Shown here piece after piece: positions 1 to 9,441 of a DNA stretch of 64,000 nucleotides. The notes below the pieces were generated by a model, which was not told the origin of the DNA, searched no databases, and saw only the letters and a program-made list of their open reading frames with translations. The stretch comes from Pseudosulfitobacter sp. DSM 107133 (GTDB taxonomy: Bacteria > Pseudomonadota > Alphaproteobacteria > Rhodobacterales > Rhodobacteraceae). Every line of letters begins with the position of its first letter. Position 1 is the stretch's first letter. The position numbers were made by a program, and so were the translations under genes. The stretch spans positions 62,001 through 126,000 of the forward strand of contig NZ_CP085159.1 of assembly GCF_022788695.1 (NCBI RefSeq). Reading direction: 5' to 3'.

Positions 1-42
1 GCCTTTCTGGCCAAGGAAACACCCCGGTTTGAGGGAAAGTGA
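1..42 (+). CDS. 3' end of an upstream gene, possibly a crotonase-family enoyl-CoA hydratase
   Basis: The first 14 codons are open and end in TGA at 40-42. The visible peptide ends AFLAKETPRFEGK. A C-terminus of this shape (AFLxKRxPxFxGR) is common in enoyl-CoA hydratases and isomerases of the crotonase superfamily. Only 13 residues are visible, so the family call is a weak inference. The MFS permease starts 42 bases downstream on the same strand and could be co-transcribed. Confidence 0.35.
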   Translation, partial: AFLAKETPRFEGK

Positions 43-84
43 ACAAGTGCTGCAACAGCGTTTCCACCATAGACAGGGGCGGAT

Positions 85-1302
85 ATGACGACAGATGACG
101 TGCAGACACCAGGCCTTCGTGCGGCCATTTTTGCGGGCTGCATGGTGGCCTTTCTGGGTTTTGGATTTGCCGCCACCTTTGGTGTTTTTCTGACGCCCAT
201 GTCGCAGGACCTTGGCTGGGGCCGCGAAGTATTTTCTCTTTCCGTTGCAATCCAACTTCTCACTTGGGGGTTTGCTCAGCCCATTGCCGGGGCAGTTGCA
301 GACAGGTTTGGAACGGCACGGGTTCTTGCCTTTGGCGCGATATGCGCAGGGATTGGCTTTGCCCTGCGTGGCATGACGACCGACCCGACATTATTTGTTC
401 TGACAGGCATTCTGGTCGGCGCTGGCACCGGCGCGGCCTCGTTTCCAATCGTGATCGGCGCCCTGGGCAAGATTGTCAGTGCGGAACGTAGAAGTTTCAT
501 CTTGGGTCTGGGGACCGCAGCGGCCTCGCTTGGGATGTTTGTCGCGGCACCCACGGCAACAACGATGATTGGCACAATCGGATGGCAAACCGCTCTGATC
601 GTGATCGGATGCAGTTTTGCACTCATCCTGCCTTTCCTGATCTTCATCGCGCGCGTGGCAAAGCCAACCGCATCTGGGTCAAGCGCGAGCGATTTCGGCC
701 ACGCCTTGTCGGTTGCCTTCACCGACCGGAGTTATCTTTGCCTGTTCTTCGGCTTTTTCGTTTGCGGGTTTCACGTGGCGTTCATCCAAACCCATTTGCC
801 CGCCTATGTCATGGATCTTGGCCTTGCCGCATCTATTGGGGCCTGGTCGCTGGCATTGATCGGCCTGTTTAACATCGCCGGGTCGTTCTTCGCGGGATGG
901 TCGGGCCAGCATTTGTCAAAGAAAGCCGTTCTTAGCGGCATCTACTTTGCGCGCGCCGTGGTGATCTCGCTGTTTGTTCTTGTGCCGGTCACAGAGGTCA
1001 GTGTTCTGGTGTTCTCGGCCGTAATGGGCCTGCTTTGGCTTTCAACCGTGCCGTTGACGATGGGACTGGTGGCGCAGACCCAAGGATTGAAGTTCTTCTC
1101 AACCTTGGCGGGTCTTGTTTTCTTCAGTCACCAAACTGGCAGTTTCATCGGTGCTTGGCTTGGTGGTCGCATCTATGACGTTGCACAAGACTACACGCTG
1201 ATGTGGTGGGCTGCTGTGGTGCTGGGCCTGTTGGCCGCTTTGATCCACCTCCCCATTCGCGAAGAGCCGGGTCCACTTGCGCGGGCTGAAGCGAGGGGGT
1301 GA
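85..1302 (+). CDS. Major facilitator superfamily permease
   Basis: The 405-residue product is almost entirely hydrophobic and can form about 12 membrane segments, the normal MFS size. It opens with a short cytoplasmic tail and a first helix around residues 15-35, and the TM2-TM3 loop has the usual GxxADRFG signature (GAVADRFGTARV, about residues 70-80). The ATG is preceded by AGGGGCGG. It looks like the monocarboxylate or oxalate/formate antiporter side of the superfamily, but the substrate cannot be read from sequence. It lies just downstream of a possible acyl-CoA enzyme and outside the metal genes, so it may mark the end of the neighbouring metabolic locus. Confidence 0.85.
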   Translation: MTTDDVQTPGLRAAIFAGCMVAFLGFGFAATFGVFLTPMSQDLGWGREVFSLSVAIQLLTWGFAQPIAGAVADRFGTARVLAFGAICAGIGFALRGMTTDPTLFVLTGILVGAGTGAASFPIVIGALGKIVSAERRSFILGLGTAAASLGMFVAAPTATTMIGTIGWQTALIVIGCSFALILPFLIFIARVAKPTASGSSASDFGHALSVAFTDRSYLCLFFGFFVCGFHVAFIQTHLPAYVMDLGLAASIGAWSLALIGLFNIAGSFFAGWSGQHLSKKAVLSGIYFARAVVISLFVLVPVTEVSVLVFSAVMGLLWLSTVPLTMGLVAQTQGLKFFSTLAGLVFFSHQTGSFIGAWLGGRIYDVAQDYTLMWWAAVVLGLLAALIHLPIREEPGPLARAEARG

Positions 1303-1622
1303 TGCGTGATCCGAAAGGTAGACAGACTCAGAAACTGCCTCGTCCCGCGACTGAAGCGTTGGAACCGTCTGCGGCGAAAGCACGGTTTGAAATTTGTGGC
1401 TCGGCGGGGCTTTAAATGACCGATTTTGCGACTTTGGCTGCAACGCAGCGACGTGCGTACCGCACCCGCGAAGCGATGCTGCGTCAGCAACATGCCCAAG
1501 CATCAATGTCGGGAAAGTCCGCCCTCCGGACCTTACCACAGACAGCAGCGAACGGCTGGTATTTGAGTAACTTAGCACGCTCAAATTTCCGCAGTTTGAT
1601 AGTGCCGCTGTCTTTGTCAGCG
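1303..1622. other. Gene-free stretch of about 320 bp
   Basis: No frame here carries a convincing protein. Open frames exist on both strands but they are low-complexity in the wrong way (Arg/Ser/Gln-rich), have no ribosome binding sites and resemble no family I know. The stretch separates a rightward permease from a leftward secreted protein, so it holds the 3' ends of two convergent transcripts. I saw no clear hairpin terminator. Confidence 0.5.
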
Positions 1623-2318
1623 CTAGTAGTTCACCTGTTCGAAGCCGTAGTTGCCCTCATAGTCACGCCAATCGACGAAGACAGATCGGTGATAGATACC
1701 CGGGCAATTCTGGCCCCAACGTTCAAGTCCCACATGCGCCTCGGGCAGGGCAGTTATGGAAGATCGCTGCCATGAGAAATCGCCTTGGGTCCCATAGGTG
1801 CCGAGAACCACGGTCGCGCTTCGGTTGCAGTCACCATCGCGCCCGGACTCGTGCTGTCGTGCATACCGTACATCGAAGACGCGGATGGAACGCACGAAAT
1901 TGAACTCAGGTCCGCTGATATCGATGTCTGCGCGGTCCTGAACGCGCCGGAGTGCCTCGTCGGTGGGCACGAGATCGTCGACTGGCAAGGATTGGAGCGG
2001 TCGACGGTTGTCCGCCTGGTACAAGGCTTCAAAGATGCGGCCAGCGTTGTTTGATGGCCGATCGTTCTCATAGGAGGCGCCCATGGGACAGCGCCAGATT
2101 TGCAGCGGCGGTTCCACTGGCCAGGGCGTGATCCGCCTGATGAATTCGGCGCGAGCCCGGGCGCACGGGACGGATGCAGGCCAGCCGCCAGACAGGCACA
2201 AGAGGATCGCGCAGTCAATCGGGTATGTCTGCGCGCGGGCGGGTGCCGGCAGCGTAAAACCTGTCACAGTCAAAGCGACAGCGACCGAGGGGAGAAGCTT
2301 CTTGATTAGATGGTGCAT
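1623..2318 (-). CDS. Secreted protein of unknown function (Cys-rich N-terminal motif)
   Basis: The 231-residue product begins with a clear Sec signal peptide (KK charged start, VAVALTVTGF core, PARA cleavage before Q). The mature start has a dense motif YPIDCAILLCLSGGWP followed by C-A-R-A-R and later IWRCPMG, so four cysteines lie near the N-terminus. I chose the ATG at 2318 because GGAGG lies nine bases upstream. An in-frame start twelve codons upstream has no binding site. Similar proteins occur in alphaproteobacterial accessory regions, but I know no function. It stands alone, upstream of dsbB on the same strand with about 175 bases between. Confidence 0.7.
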   Translation of the reverse strand: MHHLIKKLLPSVAVALTVTGFTLPAPARAQTYPIDCAILLCLSGGWPASVPCARARAEFIRRITPWPVEPPLQIWRCPMGASYENDRPSNNAGRIFEALYQADNRRPLQSLPVDDLVPTDEALRRVQDRADIDISGPEFNFVRSIRVFDVRYARQHESGRDGDCNRSATVVLGTYGTQGDFSWQRSSITALPEAHVGLERWGQNCPGIYHRSVFVDWRDYEGNYGFEQVNY

Positions 2319-2492
2319 GCTGCGAAACCTCCGGGAGAGGAGTTCAGCATACATACGATAATATACTATCGCAATACTAAGTATAACTACGCATAATGAA
2401 GTTTATGTTAATAATTGAACAAACGGCGCAGAGGGTTTATTATGTAAAATTGGGATACTTGAATGGTGTTTTTGGCGACTGAGCCTCAGGGG

Positions 2493-2999
2493 TCATGGTG
2501 AAGTGAGACTTGGCCCGGCGCTGTTACTTTGACGCATCGCGAATGCGAACACCCATAGCCCCGCAAGCACCAGACTTAACAATGCGTTCCAACTGGCCAT
2601 CGACAAAGTTAGAAATTCCCATGCCACCTGATCGCACATGACTAAGTTAGATGCCCCATCGGTAGACAAAAGGTCCTCGGCCGACATTGAGCTCATGTCG
2701 AGCCCGGATCCCGTACAGGACGTAGGCCCTTCCCACCAATCCCGTTCGACACCCGTGTGGAAGACGCCGAGTGCCGCAGTCGTTGCCGCAGAAGCTGCGC
2801 CGATGAGCAAGAGTGGAATTATCGGTAGCCCCATCGTCAAAAGCAGACCCATGCCGATTGCAACTACATGCGGATACCGCTGCCAAATGCACATCGCGCA
2901 GGGTGCATAGCCCAAAGCCTGAAACACGAAAGCTGCAAAGAGCAAAGCCGCCGACCCAGCAGCCGCGAGAAGACCAATTTGTTTTCCCGAATAGCTCAA
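2493..2999 (-). CDS. dsbB: DsbB-family disulfide bond formation protein
   Basis: The 168-residue inner-membrane protein has four hydrophobic segments. It has the first DsbB redox pair as CAMC at residues 34-37, followed by IWQRYPH, the usual context. A second periplasmic loop carries GPTSC and later MCDQVAWE, the second redox cysteine pair. DsbB oxidises DsbA with quinone as acceptor. The frame opens at a TTG, with a stop just upstream, so TTG is the longest possible start. It is divergent from a DsbA-like gene at 3189, which makes a DsbA/DsbB pair next to ScsB. Confidence 0.88.
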   Translation of the reverse strand: MSYSGKQIGLLAAAGSAALLFAAFVFQALGYAPCAMCIWQRYPHVVAIGMGLLLTMGLPIIPLLLIGAASAATTAALGVFHTGVERDWWEGPTSCTGSGLDMSSMSAEDLLSTDGASNLVMCDQVAWEFLTLSMASWNALLSLVLAGLWVFAFAMRQSNSAGPSLTSP

Positions 3000-3188
3000 G
3001 CTTTAATCCGTTCATGACAGCAATATCGCCAGAGGCTGAAGATGCATTTGCACTCAACCTCCGATCGCTTGACTATCTCCGCAATGCTATGTTTTCACGA
3101 ATAATATTGTATCGGTTTGTAAAGTTGACGCGTCGCAAGTTGAGACGGTATGATTGACCGCCAATGCGACCCCAATTTACGGCTGAGG

Positions 3189-3971
3189 ATGGACACCAAG
3201 AAGCGATCAACGCTATTGACGATCGGTGCGATCTTAGCGGGTTACACTGCCCTCCGTACGGTGCCCTCTTTGCTGCCCGAAAGGCTCGAACTCGTTCCGC
3301 TCGACACTCCGATTGGTTTTCGAAAATATGTGGCGGGAGAGACTTCAGGCGGATTTGACCCATTCGTAGGTTTGGGCAACGTTGACAGTGCTGAGGCGAC
3401 AGCACGGAAAGCCGCGGCCCTGAAGAGGGTTTCCGAAGATATTTGTGGTGCGCTCTATGGGGGTCTTGAAACGACTGCATCGAAGATTCCGATGGCCTCG
3501 TTCTCAGATTATTACTGTCCTTTCTGCCGAGTGCAAACCAAACGTCTGGCGGATATGTCACAAGAGATGGATGACGAGGTTGTGGTCGCATGGCATGAGC
3601 TTCCGTTGCTCGGAGATAGCTCGAACCTGGCCGCCAAAGCCGCGTTAGCGGCAAAACGACAAGGGGCCTACGTCGCGTTCCATGAGAGGTTGATGAAGAG
3701 CCCATTTCAAGCAACGCCCGAGTATCTCCGTCGACTTTCGGATGATCTTGGTGTTGATGGCACCCAATTGGTTGCCGACATGGAAAGCGCCGAGATTGCC
3801 CAAGAACTGGAAAATAGTGCGGCTCTTGCCCGGGTCTTTGCCTTTGTAGGCACACCTGCGCTTGTGATTGGTCGTACCGTCGTTCAAGGCCAGATCAGCG
3901 ACAAAATGATCGGACAGATCGTCGAACTGGAACGCGAAGAAGGTTGGGGCGTGGTATGTGTTTCAGTGTAG
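3189..3971 (+). CDS. DsbA-family thiol:disulfide oxidoreductase
   Basis: The 260-residue protein has an N-terminal hydrophobic segment (LLTIGAILAGYTALR) that anchors or exports it, then a thioredoxin fold. The active site is CPFC in DYYCPFCRVQT, and the cis-Pro loop appears as VGTPALVIG. This is the DsbA type that oxidises periplasmic proteins. The ATG at 3189 starts the exported segment directly. An ATG at 3150 in frame is also possible. Its partner dsbB is divergent and scsB lies 127 bases downstream on the same strand, so the three form a periplasmic thiol-redox cluster. Confidence 0.85.
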   Translation: MDTKKRSTLLTIGAILAGYTALRTVPSLLPERLELVPLDTPIGFRKYVAGETSGGFDPFVGLGNVDSAEATARKAAALKRVSEDICGALYGGLETTASKIPMASFSDYYCPFCRVQTKRLADMSQEMDDEVVVAWHELPLLGDSSNLAAKAALAAKRQGAYVAFHERLMKSPFQATPEYLRRLSDDLGVDGTQLVADMESAEIAQELENSAALARVFAFVGTPALVIGRTVVQGQISDKMIGQIVELEREEGWGVVCVSV

Positions 3972-4098
3972 AGCCTAATTGGATTTGCCATGCCCGTCTC
4001 CTTCGGGGCCTTAGGAACTGTCGCAAAAATTCCGCCGCCAATAGGTTGGCCCAGGGATCTGCGCCTGCTTTTGAGCAACAACGACGAAAGCGCCCCAA

Positions 4099-6174
4099 AT
4101 GATGTTGCGAGCCCCGTGGTGTCTTGTTTTGGCGTTGATGGCGTGTCTCTGGGCATCCATGAGCGTCGCAGCGTCAACTGATACTTACGAGAACACGGCG
4201 ATTTCAGCGCGGCTTATCTCTGTCGAAAATGGCGTTGCGACGAATTCCGGAACTTTGTCACTCGGCCTCGACATCAAGCTGGCCGAGGGCTGGAAAGCCT
4301 ATTGGCGCTCACCCGGCGAGGTCGGTCTGCCGCCTGAAATCTCGTGGGATGGATCGACAAACCTGGCGACGGCACAGATACTCTGGCCTGCGCCTGAGCG
4401 TTTCACAGCATTCGGGATCGAGAATTTCGGGTACAACAAACGTGTTGTCCTTCCCATCCAGGCGGTTCTTGAAACAGCCGGACAGGCGGTCGAGCTTCAG
4501 GCGGGAGTCACGCTGTTAACCTGCTCGACCGTGTGCGTGCCCCATGATTTCAACCTCGCTCTGACGATCCCGGCTGGCGCTGGAATTGATGCGGCCTCCG
4601 CTGCGCTTATCTCCGAGTTTGCCGAACGGGTGCCGCTTGGTCCCGATGCGGCTGACATCGAGGTCGAGACGGCTGTAATCGCCGATGGCGCGCTCTACGT
4701 CACAGCGCGCAGTGCAAACGCCTTTGTGAACCCGGACGTATTCCCGGAAATGGGACCGACATTTACCTTCGGAAAGCCGGACATCCGAACGAATAGCGCG
4801 GGAACGGAACTTTGGGCGAAATTGCCCCTCTTGGCCAGTGAAGAACAATTGCCACTGTTGCAAGTTACGGTGACAGACGGGTCACGCGCCGTGACGGCCA
4901 TGCCTGAGTGGTCAAATACCGTCCCGGATGCGCCTTTCGAGCTTGTGGCGAACCTGCCTGATCTGGCGCAGATACTGGCGATCGCCGCCTTTGCTTTCCT
5001 CGGTGGTTTGATCCTGAATGTCATGCCCTGCGTTCTGCCCGTCCTGTCCATCAAACTGACATCGGTTCTCAATCATGGAGACAAACCATCACACGAGGTT
5101 CGGAACGGATTCCTGATGTCGGCGCTTGGCGTGCTGGTGTTCATGTGGGTGCTGTCCGCTGGAATTTTGGTCTTGCAGTCCGTCGGGATCACGGTGGGAT
5201 GGGGTCTGCAATTCCAAAACCCTGTTTTCCTGACAATCATGTTTCTGGTCCTGACTGTCTTTGCCGCCAATCTGTTCGGGATATTCGAGATTTCGCTGCC
5301 TTCCGGGTTACAGTCGCGGCTGGCCAGATCAAGCGTTCGGGACGGTTACATCGGGGATTTCGCGACGGGTGCCTTTGCTGCGGTACTGGCAACGCCCTGT
5401 TCAGCCCCCTTCCTTGGGACGGCGGTGGCCTTTGCCCTGTCCGGTCGCCCAATTGATGTCATCATCGTGTTCACGGCTTTGGGCCTTGGGCTGTCCCTGC
5501 CCTATCTGCTGTTTGCCTGGAAGCCCGGCATGGTCCGACTGTTGCCCAAGCCCGGCCGATGGATGCTTGTCGTTAAGTGGGTGCTTGCCGGTCTTTTGGC
5601 TGGCACCGCGATCTGGCTGCTCTGGGTCCTGATGGGCGTGTCGGGTGTCCGGGTTGCCGTCTCGGTTCTGGTACTTGCAGTGCTCTTCGTTCTCTTTGCC
5701 ACTATCCAGCTGCCGGGGAGATATACGCGAACTGCCGCGCTGGCTGCCGTTGCCGTCCTCAGCCTTGCACTTCCGGGTACCTTGACCCCCCCGCCAACGA
5801 TAAAAGAGATTGGTCAGGATTGGGTCACATTCGACCGCTCCGAAATCCCAAGACTGATCTCTCAGGGCCAGACGGTCTTTGTCGACGTCACCGCAGATTG
5901 GTGCCTGACCTGCAAGGCAAACAAGACGCTGGTGCTGGACCGAGTGCCGGTCGTTGACCGATTGCGAGACGAAAAAGTCGTCGCAATGCAGGCCGACTGG
6001 ACGCGGCCCAATCCCGATATTTCGCGATATCTGGAGGCTCACAACAGGTTTGGGATACCCTTCAACATCGTCTATGGGCCGAATGCACCAGACGGGATCA
6101 TATTGTCCGAAGTCCTGACATCTGACGCTGTTCTAAACGCATTGGACGCCGCCGCGCTCGCCACAGACAAATAA
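4099..6174 (+). CDS. scsB: ScsB/DsbD-type protein-disulfide reductase
   Basis: The 691-residue protein has a signal peptide and then a DsbD-like periplasmic domain with the pair LLTCSTVC near residues 141-145. The central multi-span membrane domain carries one cysteine in MPCVLP (about 311) and one in ATPCSAP (about 433), the electron-carrying pair. The C-terminal thioredoxin domain has WCLTC (about 602). These three modules pass electrons from cytoplasmic thioredoxin to the periplasm. The long N-terminal domain matches ScsB, named for suppression of copper sensitivity. It ends two bases before the convergent cueR and follows dsbA on the same strand. Confidence 0.88.
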   Translation: MMLRAPWCLVLALMACLWASMSVAASTDTYENTAISARLISVENGVATNSGTLSLGLDIKLAEGWKAYWRSPGEVGLPPEISWDGSTNLATAQILWPAPERFTAFGIENFGYNKRVVLPIQAVLETAGQAVELQAGVTLLTCSTVCVPHDFNLALTIPAGAGIDAASAALISEFAERVPLGPDAADIEVETAVIADGALYVTARSANAFVNPDVFPEMGPTFTFGKPDIRTNSAGTELWAKLPLLASEEQLPLLQVTVTDGSRAVTAMPEWSNTVPDAPFELVANLPDLAQILAIAAFAFLGGLILNVMPCVLPVLSIKLTSVLNHGDKPSHEVRNGFLMSALGVLVFMWVLSAGILVLQSVGITVGWGLQFQNPVFLTIMFLVLTVFAANLFGIFEISLPSGLQSRLARSSVRDGYIGDFATGAFAAVLATPCSAPFLGTAVAFALSGRPIDVIIVFTALGLGLSLPYLLFAWKPGMVRLLPKPGRWMLVVKWVLAGLLAGTAIWLLWVLMGVSGVRVAVSVLVLAVLFVLFATIQLPGRYTRTAALAAVAVLSLALPGTLTPPPTIKEIGQDWVTFDRSEIPRLISQGQTVFVDVTADWCLTCKANKTLVLDRVPVVDRLRDEKVVAMQADWTRPNPDISRYLEAHNRFGIPFNIVYGPNAPDGIILSEVLTSDAVLNALDAAALATDK

Positions 6175-6176
6175 GG

Positions 6177-6566
6177 TCAGGATCCTTTGGCGAGGTCCTC
6201 CAGTATTGGACAATCTGGCCGATAATCGCCTTGGCACGCGTCAACGAGGTGCGATAGCGTCTGTCGCATTGACTTGAGTTGCGCGATTTTTCTGTCAATG
6301 GCCGTAAGATGCTCTTTCGCGACCGATTTTACTTGCGCGCTTTCGCGGGATTCATCTTCGTAGAGGTCGAGAAGCGTGCGGCAGTCTTCAATCGAAAAAC
6401 CCAGTGTTCGGGCACGGCCCAGGAACGCCAGCTTGTGAATGTCGCTCTCCCGAAAGGCGCGGTACCCGTTATCGCTGCGCAGAGGTCGAACAAGACCAAT
6501 ATCCTCGTAGTAGCGGATTGTCTTTGGTGGCAAGCCCGCGCGTTCTGATACTTCCCCGATATTCAC
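6177..6566 (-). CDS. cueR: CueR, Cu(I)-responsive MerR-family activator
   Basis: The 129-residue protein has the MerR winged helix at the N-terminus (IGEVSERAGLPPKTIRYYE) and a long dimerisation helix. The metal loop is CQGDYRPDC, cysteines 111 and 119 with seven residues between, and Ser76 replaces the cysteine that marks divalent-metal sensors. That combination is typical of CueR, which senses monovalent Cu, Ag or Au. It starts nine bases after the copA stop on the same strand, so copA-cueR is an operon. CueR-like dyads lie in promoters of copA, copZ, and genes at 18515, 30358 and 31054. Confidence 0.92.
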   Translation of the reverse strand: MNIGEVSERAGLPPKTIRYYEDIGLVRPLRSDNGYRAFRESDIHKLAFLGRARTLGFSIEDCRTLLDLYEDESRESAQVKSVAKEHLTAIDRKIAQLKSMRQTLSHLVDACQGDYRPDCPILEDLAKGS

Positions 6567-6575
6567 CTTGTTCTC

Positions 6576-9086
6576 CTATTCTGCTGGCTGCGTTGTGAGT
6601 TTCGTTGCGGGTTGCTGGGGCGCGTCACCTTCTGCCATCGTCGGTTTGATACGGCGCAGACGAAGCGCATTGCTCAGAACCGATACCGAAGACAGCGCCA
6701 TGGCCCCGGCGGCAAAGATGGGTGACAACAGCAGCCCAAAGGCGGGATAGAGTGCGCCCGCTGCGACCGGAATCAACGCCACATTGTATCCAAAGGCCCA
6801 TATGAGGTTCTGCCGGATGTTGCGCATGGTCGTGCGAGCCACTTCAATGGCGTTCACCACGCCGCGCAAATCCCCGGACATCAACACCACGTCGGCACTT
6901 TCAATGGCCACATCCGTGCCGGTTCCGATGGCGATGCCGACATCGGCATGGGCCAGCGCTGGTGCGTCGTTGATGCCATCGCCGACAAAGGCGATCTTGC
7001 GATTGCCCTGCTTCAGTTCCTGGAGCGCTGCAACTTTTCCATCTGGCAGCACCCCGGCCACAACGTGGTCGATCCCGACCTCGCGGGCAATCGCGTCTGC
7101 TGTGGCCTTCTTGTCGCCAGTGATCATGGCGACTTTGATCCCGCGATCATGCAGGGCACGGATGACATCGGCGCTGGACGATTTCACCGGGTCAGAAACA
7201 GCAATCACTGCCGCAAGGGATCCATCAACGGCGGCAAAGAGCGCGGTACGTCCCTTGTCAGCCAATGCCCGTTCCCGATCTTCCAACGGGCCAATGTCGA
7301 TGCCCCGTTGCGCCATGAAGCGATCGGCGCCAACAAGTACTTTGCGGCCCTGGACCAGAGCTTCGACGCCGTAGCCCGTCACGGAACGGAACTCCGTAGC
7401 ATCCGGCCAGGACACGCCTTCGTTTTCCGCAGACTGCACAATGGCTTCGGCCACGGGATGCTCGGATTGCGCTTCGACAGATGCGATGAGGGCGAGTGTC
7501 TCTGCACGATCAAAGCCATCAGTCGTAATGAGATCGGTCAGGCTTGGCTGACCGTGTGTGACGGTTCCCGTCTTGTCGAGCGCAACAATATCAACTTCAT
7601 CCAGATGTTGCAGCGCATCCCCTTTGCGGAAGAAAACCCCCATTTCGGCCGCGCGGCCCGTGCCCACCATGATTGAGGTAGGCGTGGCCAATCCCATGGC
7701 ACAAGGGCACGCAATGATCAAAACAGACACGCCTGCGACCAGGGCAAAGGTCAGGGCCGGATCAGGACCAACCAGAAGCCAGACAGCCACGGTCACGAGC
7801 GCCAGAACCAGAACGGCCGGTACGAACCACATGGTGACACGATCGACAAACCCCTGGATCGGCAGCTTCGCGCCCTGCGCTTCTTCCACCATACGAATGA
7901 TCTGGGCGAGCGTGGTATCGGCCCCGACCCGAGTGGCCGCGATGGTCAGGCTACCGGTGCCGTTCACGGTGCCGCCGGTCACTGGATTGCCCGCCGTTTT
8001 CGGAACGGCAAGGGGTTCGCCAGTGATCATGCTTTCATCGACATTGCTTGACCCGTCTGTCACGTCGCCATCGACGGGCACCCTTTCACCGGGACGCACT
8101 AGGACCAGATCCCCGATCCGCAGTGCCTCGATCTCGACCTCGCTGGCCTTTCCGTTGCGCAGAACCCGCGCCGTCCTTGCCTGCAAGCCCAAAAGCGCCT
8201 GTATGGCGGCACCGGTCTTACCCTTTGCGCGGGCTTCCAGAAAGCGCCCCAGCAGGATAAGCACGACAATGACCGCAGCCGCTTCGAAATAAACGGCTCG
8301 AACGCCGTCGGGCAGCAGGTCGGGCAAAAACGTCGCCACGACTGAATAGCTCCATGCCGCACCTGTGCCGAGTGCGACAAGGCTGTTCATATCCGGAACA
8401 CGTCTGAGCAGCGCCGGAATGCCTTTTGCAAAAAAGCCCCAACCCGGTCCAAACAGAACCACCGTCGCAAGCGCGAACTGGATCAACCAAGAAGTCTGGA
8501 TGCCGATTGTACGCTCAATCAACTCCTCAAAGCCCGGGATCGTGTGTTTGCCCATTTCCAGAATGAACACCGGAACGGTCAGAATAGCGGCAAACACGAC
8601 GCGGCGCGCCAGGGCCTTTGCCTCGTCGGCCTTGCGTTCTGATCGGCTGACCTGCGCATCTGTATCTGCAACTTCGGCAGGGTATCCTGCAGCCGTGCTA
8701 GACTCGGCGATTTCTTTAGGTGCGATGACATCTGGCAGATAGCTGACAGCCGCCGTTTCGGCAGCGAGATTGACCGCCACGTCTAAAATACCCGGCGCGG
8801 CCTTTAGGGCCTGTTCAACCTGACCCACACAGGATGCGCAGGACATCGCCCCCACATTCAACGTGACCCGGGCCGTTCTGGCCGGATAGCCAGCAGCTGA
8901 CAGGGCCTCGATTGCGGCACCTGTGGCGGCAGGAAAATCACTTTGGAACCGCGCCGTCTCATTGGCAAGGTTCACGCTTGCGCCCGAAACACCAGGCACA
9001 TCATTCAGGGCATTTTCGACCCGTCCGACACATGACGCACAGCTCATGCCGGTGATTGAAAGCTGTATGGAACTGGAACCTGTCAT
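6576..9086 (-). CDS. copA: CopA, Cu(I)-exporting P1B-1 ATPase
   Basis: The product is 836 residues. Two N-terminal heavy-metal domains carry GMSCASC and AMSCASC. Then come the membrane helices, the CPC motif in [13 protein letters not shown], the phosphorylation site DKTGT, the GDGINDAP hinge, YN in the next helix and MALSSVS in the last, which is the P1B-1 Cu(I) signature. It pumps cytoplasmic Cu(I) to the periplasm using ATP. The ATG at 9086 follows AGAGGA by seven bases and lies about 20 bases from the predicted transcription start. A TTG six codons upstream has no such site. cueR follows in the same operon. Confidence 0.95.
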   Translation of the reverse strand: MTGSSSIQLSITGMSCASCVGRVENALNDVPGVSGASVNLANETARFQSDFPAATGAAIEALSAAGYPARTARVTLNVGAMSCASCVGQVEQALKAAPGILDVAVNLAAETAAVSYLPDVIAPKEIAESSTAAGYPAEVADTDAQVSRSERKADEAKALARRVVFAAILTVPVFILEMGKHTIPGFEELIERTIGIQTSWLIQFALATVVLFGPGWGFFAKGIPALLRRVPDMNSLVALGTGAAWSYSVVATFLPDLLPDGVRAVYFEAAAVIVVLILLGRFLEARAKGKTGAAIQALLGLQARTARVLRNGKASEVEIEALRIGDLVLVRPGERVPVDGDVTDGSSNVDESMITGEPLAVPKTAGNPVTGGTVNGTGSLTIAATRVGADTTLAQIIRMVEEAQGAKLPIQGFVDRVTMWFVPAVLVLALVTVAVWLLVGPDPALTFALVAGVSVLIIACPCAMGLATPTSIMVGTGRAAEMGVFFRKGDALQHLDEVDIVALDKTGTVTHGQPSLTDLITTDGFDRAETLALIASVEAQSEHPVAEAIVQSAENEGVSWPDATEFRSVTGYGVEALVQGRKVLVGADRFMAQRGIDIGPLEDRERALADKGRTALFAAVDGSLAAVIAVSDPVKSSSADVIRALHDRGIKVAMITGDKKATADAIAREVGIDHVVAGVLPDGKVAALQELKQGNRKIAFVGDGINDAPALAHADVGIAIGTGTDVAIESADVVLMSGDLRGVVNAIEVARTTMRNIRQNLIWAFGYNVALIPVAAGALYPAFGLLLSPIFAAGAMALSSVSVLSNALRLRRIKPTMAEGDAPQQPATKLTTQPAE

Positions 9087-9113
9087 CAAAGCATCCTCTA
9101 CCAAGTCGCTTTC

Positions 9114-9144
9114 AATCTAAGGCTTCCAGTTGCGGGAAGCTCAA
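9114..9144 (-). promoter_or_regulatory. CueR-type promoter of copA-cueR
   Basis: Reading leftward, a -35 box TTGAGC (9139-9144) and a -10 box TAGATT (9114-9119) are separated by 19 bp. The spacer holds the dyad CTTCC-N7-GGAAG. An over-long spacer with a central dyad is the hallmark of MerR-family promoters, and the half-sites match CueR sites. The predicted start lies about 20 bases upstream of the chosen copA ATG. Confidence 0.85.
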
Positions 9145-9179
9145 GAGGGGAACTGAATTTTTTTGCGGTCAAAAGTGTC

Positions 9180-9211
9180 TTGACCTTCCCGCCAGTGGAA
9201 TCAGCAACAGT
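9180..9211 (+). promoter_or_regulatory. CueR-type promoter of copZ
   Basis: TTGACC at 9180-9185 is followed by CTTCCCGCCAGTGGAA, a CueR-like dyad. The -10 is weak (AACAGT at 9206-9211 with a 20-bp spacer), which fits a promoter that depends on the activator. It lies back to back with the copA promoter, so one intergenic region carries two CueR sites. Confidence 0.75.
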
Positions 9212-9238
9212 CAGGTCGCGTTGCAAATGGAGACCCTC

Positions 9239-9433
9239 ATGATTTTTTCCGTCCCGAAAATGACCTGTGAACACTGCACATCCGCCATCGAAAGCGGTAT
9301 CAAGGCGAAAGACCCATCGGGCGTCATTGCGACCGATCTGGACCTTTGCCTCGTCACTGTCCAAAGCACATTGGAACAAGCCGCCGTGCGGCAACCCATC
9401 GTTGACGCAGGCTACGACGCTTCAGCCGCGTAG
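9239..9433 (+). CDS. copZ: CopZ-like cytosolic copper chaperone
   Basis: The 64-residue protein is a single heavy-metal-associated domain beginning MIFSVPKMTCEHC, with the Cu(I) site MTCEHC at residues 8-13. Its length is that of stand-alone CopZ, which hands Cu(I) to CopA. The ATG at 9239 is preceded by GGAGACC. A further upstream ATG (9226) would add four residues. It is divergent from copA-cueR and convergent with the DsbA-like gene, whose stop is eight bases away. Confidence 0.9.
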   Translation: MIFSVPKMTCEHCTSAIESGIKAKDPSGVIATDLDLCLVTVQSTLEQAAVRQPIVDAGYDASAA

Positions 9434-9441
9434 GCTTGTCC

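Noticed and set aside
1416..1775. Rightward frame of 119 codons in the first gene gap
   Set aside because: No ribosome binding site, runs into the antisense of the secreted protein gene and has no recognisable domain.
3073..3855. Leftward frame of 260 codons opposite the first DsbA
   Set aside because: Pure shadow: the plus strand has the signal helix, CPFC and cis-Pro loop, and the shadow translation is Arg/Ser/Pro-rich.
6784..8292. Long rightward open frames opposite copA
   Set aside because: They lie wholly inside the intact P-type ATPase gene in antisense, have Ser/Thr/Arg-rich translations and match no family.
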